DNA of 31,033 nucleotides from JAKAWM01 sp049966695 (GTDB taxonomy: Bacteria; Actinomycetota; Acidimicrobiia; Acidimicrobiales; Palsa-688). The stretch is from positions 1-31,033 of the forward strand of contig JBMFUG010000023.1 in the NCBI GenBank assembly GCA_049966695.1, read 5' to 3'. The position numbers and the translations under genes were made by a program. Of this stretch, positions 1-6,516 are shown piece by piece; position 1 is the first letter of the stretch; each line of letters begins with the position of its first letter. Below the pieces are notes generated by a model, which saw only the letters and a program-made list of their open reading frames with translations, ran no database searches and was not told the DNA's origin.

Positions 1-664
1 CAGCCGCTGCCACGGGGTCACCGGTGATCTTTGCCCAGCTAGAGATGCCCAAATTGGTAGTTATGCAGGTACTCGAGCGGAGGTAACGCTGGGTCACGAC
101 CTGGAAAAGAGCGGCGGCCCCTTCCTCGGGAAGTTGCAGGTAGCCCAGTTCGTCGATGATCAACAGCCTGGGGCTCGCGTAAAAGGTCATCGTCGAAGCC
201 CAGCGCCCCTCCAAGGCGGCCTTGTGGCAACGTGCTGCCAGGTCGGAGGCAGTGGTGTAGTGGACTTTGTAACCAGCGTCGACGGTGGCCCAGCCAAGGC
301 CGATAGCGAGCATTGTCTTGCCGGCCCCAGGTGGCCCTATAAAAAGGACGTTGGTCGCGTCCTCCAAGAAACGCAGCGACTCCAGCTCTTTTATGAGCTT
401 TTTGTCGACAGACGGCTGGGCCGAGAAGTCGTAGTCGGAGATCCTCCAAGGTGCCGGCAGGCATGCGACCCTGGCCAGGGCAGCGTGCCGGCGTACAAGG
501 GACGCTTCGGCCTCCAGGCCGAAGAGCTTCTCTAGTAGCACGGTCGGGCTCCAGCCCTCGGCTCTCGCCGCGTCCAAGAGCCCTGGCAGGGCCTCGGCCG
601 CTGCTTGGAGCCGCAGGTGGGCGAGGTGGCCCCGGAGGGCCTGGTAGGTGGAGGCCTCGCTCAT
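1..664 (-). CDS. istB: IS21-family ATPase helper protein IstB (3' end cut by window edge)
   Basis: IstB is the AAA+ ATPase that helps the IS21 transposase IstA with target choice and strand transfer. Reading the minus strand from the ATG at 664 gives an open frame of 221 codons that runs off the window edge without a stop. It contains a Walker A motif GPPGAGKT (residues 110-117), a Walker B motif LLIIDE followed by LGY (167-174) and an ITTN sensor-like motif (201-204). Family members are usually about 250 residues, so only the last 30-40 residues are missing. The start codon overlaps the istA stop as ATGA, which suggests translational coupling. The frame is intact over the visible part and the element could be active. 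Confidence 0.9.
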   Translation of the reverse strand, partial: MSEASTYQALRGHLAHLRLQAAAEALPGLLDAARAEGWSPTVLLEKLFGLEAEASLVRRHAALARVACLPAPWRISDYDFSAQPSVDKKLIKELESLRFLEDATNVLFIGPPGAGKTMLAIGLGWATVDAGYKVHYTTASDLAARCHKAALEGRWASTMTFYASPRLLIIDELGYLQLPEEGAAALFQVVTQRYLRSSTCITTNLGISSWAKITGDPVAAA

Positions 665-2019
665 CTTGTCAGCCTCTCTTCCCCGCAGGAGGCGGCCAAG
701 ACGAGCCTTTCGACCTCGTCCAGGTCGACGGCGGGCTCGGTGCCGGCAGGGCCGAGCAGCTTGGCCCTCTCTGCGAGGGCCTGGGGGCCTGGGGGCCTGT
801 TCTCCTTTTTGTCACAGGGCCTTTTGGTGCTGAACTGGCTGAGCGCCGCCTTTTCCAGGGCCGCTTGGTGCTCGGGGGTACGGACCATTGCCCCAGAGCC
901 GGCCGGGGCGAGGCGGTGGGTGACCAGGAGGGTGCCGGAGGAGCTGTAGACCTCCAGCGCTTTTGTGCCCAGGCGGTGCCGGAGCGTCACCTGCACGGCC
1001 TGCATGCCCGGCATGACCGAGTAACGGTTGCCCCTGAAAGCGACGCTCGCGCGGTGGTCGACCGTGACGACGGCCTCGACGGTGGCCGGGTAGGGGGCAA
1101 CGGGCAAGGGGAGCAACGGCTCTGCTGCGGCGAGCTCTCCGACGGTCGGCCATCGCGGCCGGGAGCCGTCTTGTGGCGGTTCTTCGAGCCCTCTCGGGCT
1201 CCTCAGGCGCAGGTCGCCTTTGGCCTCCCAAAAGCGGTCCAGCAAGACCTGCGCTTGTTCGGGGGTCTTTGCCGGCATCGTCCTCCACCAACGCCCGGTG
1301 GCAAAGCGGACGGCGGCTTCGACGCAGCCCTTGCGGTTCCCGTGCCGTGGTGGGCAGAGGGCTATCGCGGCCCCGTAGTACTTGGCCACCGGTGCGAAGC
1401 TGGCCTGGACGTCACCGCTATAGGGCACTACGACGGTCGACATGCGGTCGACCCGCCAGTAACGCGCCGTGCCGCCGAGGCGCCGCAGCACACCGTCCAT
1501 GGCTTCGATGAGGTAGGGCTGTTCAGTGAAGGGGCACAGCACCCCACGGCTGCGCCCCGAGTAAGGCAGCGTGCCGAGCAGCACGTAGGCGGTGCCTCCC
1601 CAGGGCGACTTCCGCCGCTCGAACCAGTCCCACTGAACCTCTTCGCCCGCGGGATGGTCGATGTCGGCTGTGCCCCGGCCCCGGGGGCCAGAGCAGGCCT
1701 CGCAATGAGGCCGCAGCGCTGCTATGCGCAGCTGCCGGGCAAAGGACGGGTACGAGCAGCTGTAACCGAGCTCGGTCACCTCGTCGTAGAGCGCGCTCGC
1801 CCAAACGTGAGGGTCGTCGGCGAAGCGGGCTGTCAAGTAAGGCACGAAACGCTCTAGCGGGCTCGGCCCGGGGCGACGGCGCTTGCCGGGCTCCCTGTCC
1901 CCTTGCAGGTAGGCCTTGACCGTACGGCGGTCTCGGCCAAGATGACGGGCGATCGCCGAGTACGACCACCCTCGTTTCCTGAGTGCAGATGCTTCCACGT
2001 CTTCTCCATATGTGAGCAT
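661..2019 (-). CDS. istA: IS21-family transposase IstA
   Basis: This is the DDE transposase of the IS21 element, 452 residues. An N-terminal helix-turn-helix (about residues 10-40, RGWSYSAIARHLGRDRRTVK) would bind the terminal repeats. The RNase H-like catalytic core shows the expected acidic residues: D131 in VQWDWFE, D191 in WRVDRMS and E234 in NRKGCVEAAV. A C-terminal beta-barrel-like region follows (about 310-380, with VAFRGNRYSV). The length is slightly short for IstA (about 400-520 in the family). The stop codon overlaps the istB start. No frameshift or internal stop is seen, so the gene looks intact. It lies antisense to several long spurious reading frames created by the high GC content. 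Confidence 0.92.
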   Translation of the reverse strand: MLTYGEDVEASALRKRGWSYSAIARHLGRDRRTVKAYLQGDREPGKRRRPGPSPLERFVPYLTARFADDPHVWASALYDEVTELGYSCSYPSFARQLRIAALRPHCEACSGPRGRGTADIDHPAGEEVQWDWFERRKSPWGGTAYVLLGTLPYSGRSRGVLCPFTEQPYLIEAMDGVLRRLGGTARYWRVDRMSTVVVPYSGDVQASFAPVAKYYGAAIALCPPRHGNRKGCVEAAVRFATGRWWRTMPAKTPEQAQVLLDRFWEAKGDLRLRSPRGLEEPPQDGSRPRWPTVGELAAAEPLLPLPVAPYPATVEAVVTVDHRASVAFRGNRYSVMPGMQAVQVTLRHRLGTKALEVYSSSGTLLVTHRLAPAGSGAMVRTPEHQAALEKAALSQFSTKRPCDKKENRPPGPQALAERAKLLGPAGTEPAVDLDEVERLVLAASCGEERLTR

Positions 2020-2121
2020 GGGCCTGGGCTCCTTCCAGTGCTGAAGGGACTACGTCACCCACAGCTTGGAAGGGGCCTGTGGCCATTTGGCGGAACTTCC
2101 TGTTAGCACCCACCACGGAGC

Positions 2122-2811
2122 TCAGACCTGTACAAATTCAGTGATCGGCTCTGTACAAGTTGACGTGATCCGCAACACGCCCACCTGGAGGGCCACCAGC
2201 TCGCCGATGCGCAGCCCGCAGGCCACCCCTAGGGCGACGATGGAGCGGTAGGCGGGCTGGACCGCCTCGGCCAACCGGCGCACCTCGTCGGTGCTCAAGA
2301 AGCGCTGCTCGGCCTTGGGGGCACGAGGGACCTGCACCTTGGACGCCGGGTTGGCGGCGATGAGCCCGTCGGCCACCGCCGCCGACAGGCAGGCCCTCAG
2401 CACGCCCAGGTGCCGGGCGACGGTGCGCGGGGCGAGCCCGGCCCGAGCCTGGCCGGCGACCCAGGCCTGGACGCCGGAGCGGCGCAGGTCGGCCAGGCGG
2501 GCCTGGCCCAGGTGAGGGCCGACCCAGCAGTCCCAGGCACTCTGCTCCCGTCGGGCAGCGAGCAGCGACACCTGCCGGCCGCTCTGCCACTTGGCCCACC
2601 ACTCGGCCAGGGTCAGGCGCCGGCCCTCCATGGAGCCGGTACCGCCCCGGTGCACCTCCACCACCCGCTCGGCCAGCCAGGCGTCGGCCTCGGCCTTGGT
2701 AGAGAAGGTGGCACTCTGGCGGCGGCCAGCCGTGTCGTACCAGCGCGCCCGCCAGGCGACCTCGCCCGAGGCCCCGGCCCGGCGCTCGATGCCGCCGTCC
2801 CTACGCGGCAT
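2122..2811 (-). pseudogene. int: Tyrosine integrase, truncated by the IS21 insertion
   Basis: The reading frame starts at the ATG at 2811 and encodes a phage/ICE-type tyrosine recombinase. Residues 1-60 resemble the arm-binding domain (GEVAWRARWYDTAGRRQ). Residues about 65-160 resemble the SAM-like core-binding domain (LTLAEWWAKW and ARTV-type helices). The catalytic domain begins at FLSTDEVRRL and reaches the first catalytic arginine (R201 in ACGLRIGELVAL). Homology then ends, and about 19 unrelated residues read into the IS21 end precede a stop at 2122. The HxxR box and nucleophilic tyrosine are absent, so the product cannot recombine DNA. An intact gene would need roughly 150 more codons. 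It overlaps the upstream excisionase gene by 11 bp. Confidence 0.88.
2128..2172. repeat. Subterminal direct repeats of the IS21 element
   Basis: Two imperfect copies lie side by side at 2128-2148 and 2151-2172. Both begin with CTGTACAA and both end in GTGATC plus a few similar bases. Multiple repeats of about 20 bp at the ends are a known trait of IS21 elements, where they serve as IstA binding sites. They lie between the istA start and the presumed element tip. Confidence 0.65.
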
Positions 2812-3076
2812 CGGGCGGCCCCCATTGCTTGCGGGGCCGGCCCCGCCTCGACGTGGGTGCCGCAGGCGCGCTAGCTCTAGGGGCAGCGGCCACAGCCGGT
2901 ACCTCGCAGCGGACCAGGTAGTCGTCCAGGGCCTCAGGCCGGAAGCGGAACTGGCCGCGGACCCGGACGGAGGCCAGCTCGCCAGAGCGGGCCAGGCGGT
3001 AGACGGTGACCTTGGAGACGGCCAGGGCCTCGGCCACCTCCTCGGGGCGCAGCAACGGGCGTGTGCTCATGGTCAT
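2801..3076 (-). CDS. Excisionase-family DNA-binding protein (MerR-like HTH)
   Basis: A small protein of about 91 residues with a helix-turn-helix of the HTH_17/excisionase type: LLRPEEVAEALAVSKVTVYRLARSGELASVRVRGQFRFRPEALDDYLV. The C-terminal tail is basic and proline/alanine rich (TSRRGRPRKQ). In actinobacterial integrative elements such a gene directly precedes the integrase and controls excision. That arrangement is seen here, with an 11-bp overlap into the integrase start. Starts at 3076 (MTMSTRP) and 3070 (MSTRP) are both possible, and neither has a strong ribosome-binding site. A longer reading frame back to 3184 runs through the repeat region next to the tRNA and is unlikely to be translated. 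With its integrase broken, the gene is probably a relic. Confidence 0.8.
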   Translation of the reverse strand: MTMSTRPLLRPEEVAEALAVSKVTVYRLARSGELASVRVRGQFRFRPEALDDYLVRCEVPAVAAAPRASAPAAPTSRRGRPRKQWGPPDAA

Positions 3077-3112
3077 GCCCAGATGTGGGGTTGACCTATG
3101 CACCGGGGGGCG

Positions 3113-3151
3113 ATTTTGGGCCCGGGCTCGGACCCATTTCGGACCCAAAAT
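3113..3151. promoter_or_regulatory. Repeat-rich site upstream of the excisionase gene (operator or att arm sites)
   Basis: An inverted repeat ATTTTGGG (3113-3120) and CCCAAAAT (3144-3151) encloses two direct copies of CGGACCCA (3130-3137 and 3140-3147). It lies between the excisionase start and the tRNA-Ile 3' end, where an element's attachment region and its excisionase operator are normally found. Function is inferred from position and symmetry only. Confidence 0.45.
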
Positions 3152-3209
3152 GCTGACGACCTCGGCGGCGAGGGGCCTCAACATGGCCCCTGACCAGGGA
3201 GTTTTCCGG

Positions 3210-3230
3210 TGGGGCTAGGTGGAATCGAAC
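3210..3230. other. Candidate attachment site at the tRNA-Ile 3' end
   Basis: The 3' part of tRNA-Ile faces the excisionase and integrase genes, about 135 bp away. Tyrosine integrases often use the 3' half of a tRNA gene as attB and rebuild the tRNA on insertion, so this segment is the likely att core on this side. The second att copy would lie left of the window and cannot be seen. This is inference from layout. Confidence 0.45.
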
Positions 3231-3283
3231 CACCGACCTCAGCATTATCAGTGCTGCGCTCTAACCGGCTGAGCTATAGCCCC
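3210..3283 (-). tRNA. tRNA-Ile (anticodon GAT)
   Basis: On the minus strand the 74 bases fold as a full cloverleaf. The acceptor stem pairs GGGGCTA with TAGCCCC, followed by discriminator A. The D stem is GCTC/GAGC, the anticodon stem is CAGCA/TGCTG around loop CTGATAA (anticodon GAT, Ile), the variable loop is AGGTC, and the T stem is GGTGG/CCACC around TTCGATT. No CCA is encoded, so the CCA-adding enzyme in this window would be needed to mature it. A tRNA-Ile just after gyrA and DUF3566 is a common actinobacterial arrangement, usually with tRNA-Ala next. Here tRNA-Ala is not seen, and mobile DNA follows instead. Confidence 0.97.
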
Positions 3284-3290
3284 TAACACG

Positions 3291-3305
3291 CCGGAGATGC
3301 TCCGG
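3291..3305 (-). terminator. Short perfect hairpin between the DUF3566 gene and tRNA-Ile
   Basis: CCGGAG - ATG - CTCCGG forms a 6-bp GC-rich stem with a 3-nt loop, 8 bp before the tRNA 5' end in the direction of transcription. No T tract follows, so it may be a weak terminator or a processing signal that separates the tRNA from a gyrase-operon transcript. Confidence 0.35.
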
Positions 3306-3385
3306 TGGCAACGCTCAAGGTTACATGCTGTCCCATGGCCACCCCGCGCTGCAAACGTGGGCCTCGCAACTCCCACGACAAGCCG

Positions 3386-4054
3386 CTAGCGCTCCGGCGC
3401 AGCGCGCCCACCAAGGCGCTCCGGTGGCACAGGGCTCGCCGGCGGTCGGCCAACCTTGCCGGTTGCGGCATCGTCGTCCACTAAGAACACCTGCACACCC
3501 CCGACCACATCGCTGATCAGGTTGTACAAGATCGCCGCGAGCACGTTGACGAGGGTGCCGATCAGCGCCAGCACGGCCCCTATGGCCGAACCCCACACCA
3601 ACGCAGCGAGCGGGCGCAGCGTGAAGGACGAGAGCGCAAATAGTGAGCGCACGAGCTTGTCGAACGTCTTCAGCACGCCAAAAGCACTCGCCAGGTCCCA
3701 CAGCACGACCCCTGCGACGAGCGCCGTGAGCAGCACGCAAAAGTAGAACATGAGGGAGACCTTGAACACCGTCGCCACGTCTACCCCCCTGATGACGTGC
3801 CGTCGCCTGATATCGCGGACCACCCGGCGGCCGCGGGTGTTCGGGGTGCCCACAGCCGGCAGCCTGAGCGTCCCGTCGCCGCCTCTCAGCGTGCTTGGCT
3901 CAACGCCTCGTCCGGCCCCGCCCGCACCTAGGTGCTCGCCGACACCAGGTATGACAGCTTGGCCGCCAGGTCGGCCCGCCCGCCCGCTCGGGCGGCCGGC
4001 CACCCCCAAGCCTCCCCCGCTCGCTCGTGGCACCCGCTCGGGCACCCAGCTCAC
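3386..4054 (-). CDS. DUF3566 family membrane protein
   Basis: A 222-residue protein with a low-complexity Gly/Arg/Pro-rich N-terminus (about residues 1-75), then the DUF3566 core. The core opens with RGVDVATVFKVSLMFYFC and has two hydrophobic segments (about 92-115 and 140-165) flanking a short loop, followed by an amphipathic stretch ending in QVFLVDDD. The function is not established. The family is actinobacterial and typically follows gyrA, as here. The GTG start at 4054 overlaps the gyrA stop codon as GTGA, so translation is probably coupled to gyrA. A later start is possible because the first 75 residues are unconserved in appearance. Confidence 0.85.
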   Translation of the reverse strand: MSWVPERVPRASGGGLGVAGRPSGRAGRPGGQAVIPGVGEHLGAGGAGRGVEPSTLRGGDGTLRLPAVGTPNTRGRRVVRDIRRRHVIRGVDVATVFKVSLMFYFCVLLTALVAGVVLWDLASAFGVLKTFDKLVRSLFALSSFTLRPLAALVWGSAIGAVLALIGTLVNVLAAILYNLISDVVGGVQVFLVDDDAATGKVGRPPASPVPPERLGGRAAPER

Positions 4055-6516
4055 CCCTCCTCGCCAGCCAGTACCGGCGCCACCGATGCGACCTCCTGCC
4101 CCGCGTCGAGGCTCACTATCCGCACACCCGTCGCGTCACGCCCCTGGCTCGATATGTCCCTGACGGCCAGCCTCACCACCACGCCAGAAGACGAGATAAC
4201 GAGGATCTCGTCGTCCAGGCCGACGGTGAAGGCGGCGACCACGCCACCTCGCCTGGCAGGAAGCCGGATCCCCCGCACCCCCATACCGCCACGCCCCTGC
4301 CGATTGAACTGGTGCAGCTGAGTGCGCTTGCCGTACCCTGCGCTCGTCACCATCAAGATGCTCGTGTCGTCACGGGCGATATCAGCCGCTACGACCTCGT
4401 CTCCCGGGCGCAACGTCATCCCGCGCACCCCAGCAGCGCTGCGCCCCATAGCCCGGACGTCCTCCTCAGCGAAGCGTATCGTCATGCCGCTACGGGTGAC
4501 CATAAAAATGTCGTCCAGCCCGCTTGTCACTATCACGTCCACCAGCTCGTCGCCTTCGCGCAAGTTGAGGGCAATGAGCCCGTCCCGCCGGCTAGAGTCG
4601 TACTCAGCGAAGGGTGTCTTTTTCACCTGCCCCTGCTTCGTGGCAAAGAACAAATAACGCTCTGCGGAGAACTCGCGGGTATCTATCAATGCCTGGATAT
4701 GCTCACCGGGCGACAGGGGCAGCAGGTTAACGATAGCAGTACCGCGAGCCGTGCGCTCTTGCAACGGCACCTCGTAGGCCCGCAACCGGTAAACCCGCCC
4801 CAGATTGGAAAAAAACAGCAGGTACGCGTGCGCCGTAGTGTGGATCAGCTTGGCCACGATGTCCGCCTCACGTAAGTTGGTGCCACGCATCCCACGCGTC
4901 CCGCGGCCCTGCGTGCGGTACGTCGACGCGGGGACAGCCTTCACGTAACCCGCGCGGGTCATCGTAATGACAAGCTCGCTGTCTTCGATAAAGTCCTCCG
5001 GCACCATCTCCCCTGGGTCGACTGTCACCGTCGCGACCCTAGGCGTCGCGTACTGCTGCTTCACCTCTGACAGCTCCGCCTTTATAACACCGTTCAGCAC
5101 CACCTCATCGCTCAGCACCGCCTCCAGCTCCGCTATCGTCTCTCGAAGCTTGGCCATTTCCTCCTCTAAGTCCGCCCTTCCGAGCCGCGTGAGACGCGCT
5201 AACTGCATGTCCAAAATATGCTCCGCCTGGATCTCGCTGAACTCGAACGGCGGTGACATCAGCGCCTCGCGCGCTTCTCCCCGACCATCAGACGCCCTTA
5301 TCACCGCAATGATCTCGTCTATCAAGTCGAGCGCCTTCAGCAAGCCTTCCACAATGTGCGCTCGCGCGCGCGCGCGTCGCAAGCGGAACTCTGAGCGCCG
5401 CCTTACGACGTCGACCTGGTGGTTGACGTAAGCCTCCAAAACCTGCTTCAGGTTGAGCGTCCGTGGCACCCCGTTGACCAACGCGACCATGTTTACGGCG
5501 AAGCTCGTCTGTAACGGCGTCAGCTTGTACAAATTGTTCAGCACGACATTAGCGTTCGCGTCTTTCTTGAGCGGGATGACGATCTTGACCTGACCACCTG
5601 CGGAAAGATCCAGGATGTCGCGAACGCCATCTATTTCTCGAGCGTTCACCAGCTCCGCTATGCGCTCCTGTACGGCCTGCGGGCTTGCCTGGTAAGGCAG
5701 CTCTGTTATGACGATCTGTGGGCCTGAACGCGCTTCTTCTATGGTCGCGCGAGCCCGCATCTTAATCGACCCTCGGCCGGTGCGGTAGGCGTCCATTATG
5801 CCCTGGCGCCCCAAGATGAGGCCACGAGTCGGAAAGTCTGGCCCCTTTACAAAACGCATAAGGTCGTCAGGAGAGGTATCAGGGTGGTCCAGCAAGTACA
5901 CCGCCGCATCTATGACCTCCCCGAGGTTGTGCGGCGGTATGTTCGTCGCCATGCCGACGGCAATGCCTTGGCTACCGTTTACGAGCAAATTCGGGAACCG
6001 TGACGGCAGGACCGTCGGCTCATCGTCGTCGTTTAGGTAGTTGCGCGCCATGTCCACCGTCTCTTCGTCTATGCCATCAAGCATTTGCAATGCCAGAGGC
6101 GACAGGCGGCACTCTGTGTAACGCTCAGCAGCAGCCGGGAAGTCTGGTGACCCGTAATTACCGTGGAAGTCGATCAGAGGATGGCGCAAGCTAAAAGGTT
6201 GCGCCATCCTCACCAAAGCGTCGTATATCGCAGCGCTCCCGTGCGGGTGGAACCTCGCCATCGTCTCACCCGTCACCTTGGCGCACTTCACGTGCGGACG
6301 GTCGGGACGGTAGCCCTGCACGTGCATGGTGTAGAGGATGCGACGGTGGACCGGCTTCAAGCCGTCGCGGGCGTCCGGCAGAGCCCTTTGCACGATGACC
6401 GACATGGCGTACTCCAAATAGGAGCGCTCCATCTCCTCGTTCAGCTCTACAGGCTCGACGCCACCGGCCGCTCCGCCGTCGTCGCCAGGCCCACCGGGAA
6501 GCAAAGTGTCAGCCAT
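4051..6516 (-). CDS. gyrA: DNA gyrase subunit A
   Basis: GyrA cuts and rejoins DNA in the gyrase A2B2 complex, which introduces negative supercoils. The 821-residue protein shows the winged-helix breakage domain with active-site tyrosine Y133 (AAERYTECRLS), a coiled-coil tower (about 370-490) and a C-terminal beta-pinwheel (about 505-815). The quinolone-determining region reads HPHGSAAIYDA, with Ser and Ala where E. coli has D82 and S83 (here S94, A95). The DNA-wrapping GyrA box position reads QGRGTRG (536-542), and a second similar motif QGRGGMG lies at 740-746. The start codon overlaps the gyrB stop (ATGA). The full-length C-terminal domain argues for gyrase rather than topoisomerase IV, and no second gyrA/parC-type gene is in the window. 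Confidence 0.97.
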   Translation of the reverse strand: MADTLLPGGPGDDGGAAGGVEPVELNEEMERSYLEYAMSVIVQRALPDARDGLKPVHRRILYTMHVQGYRPDRPHVKCAKVTGETMARFHPHGSAAIYDALVRMAQPFSLRHPLIDFHGNYGSPDFPAAAERYTECRLSPLALQMLDGIDEETVDMARNYLNDDDEPTVLPSRFPNLLVNGSQGIAVGMATNIPPHNLGEVIDAAVYLLDHPDTSPDDLMRFVKGPDFPTRGLILGRQGIMDAYRTGRGSIKMRARATIEEARSGPQIVITELPYQASPQAVQERIAELVNAREIDGVRDILDLSAGGQVKIVIPLKKDANANVVLNNLYKLTPLQTSFAVNMVALVNGVPRTLNLKQVLEAYVNHQVDVVRRRSEFRLRRARARAHIVEGLLKALDLIDEIIAVIRASDGRGEAREALMSPPFEFSEIQAEHILDMQLARLTRLGRADLEEEMAKLRETIAELEAVLSDEVVLNGVIKAELSEVKQQYATPRVATVTVDPGEMVPEDFIEDSELVITMTRAGYVKAVPASTYRTQGRGTRGMRGTNLREADIVAKLIHTTAHAYLLFFSNLGRVYRLRAYEVPLQERTARGTAIVNLLPLSPGEHIQALIDTREFSAERYLFFATKQGQVKKTPFAEYDSSRRDGLIALNLREGDELVDVIVTSGLDDIFMVTRSGMTIRFAEEDVRAMGRSAAGVRGMTLRPGDEVVAADIARDDTSILMVTSAGYGKRTQLHQFNRQGRGGMGVRGIRLPARRGGVVAAFTVGLDDEILVISSSGVVVRLAVRDISSQGRDATGVRIVSLDAGQEVASVAPVLAGEEG

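Larger units (their letters stand above)
1..2177 (-). mobile_element. IS21-family insertion sequence (partial, right part outside window)
   Basis: The element consists of istA and istB on the minus strand, with overlapping genes as usual for IS21. I place its outer end near 2177. From there the minus strand reads TGTTGCGGATCACG, which starts with the TG expected of this family, and two imperfect repeats of about 21 bp sharing CTGTACAA follow (2128-2148 and 2151-2172). Integrase homology stops at the same point, so the element appears to have inserted into the integrase gene. The other end lies beyond position 1, so target duplication and full length (probably about 2.4 kb) cannot be checked. 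The exact boundary is an inference good to a few bases. Confidence 0.8.

Noticed and set aside
39..464. A 141-residue minus-strand frame inside istB
   Set aside because: It is an out-of-frame reading. The correct frame, open from 664 to position 1, has Walker A and B motifs.
451..1857. A 468-residue plus-strand frame antisense to istA
   Set aside because: It is a high-GC shadow of the IS21 transposase. It has no domain signature, while the opposite strand shows clear HTH and DDE motifs.
5363..5376. A run of seven CG dinucleotides in gyrA (possible Z-DNA)
   Set aside because: It is explained by the codons for an Arg-Ala-Arg-Ala stretch in the GyrA coiled coil and is short.
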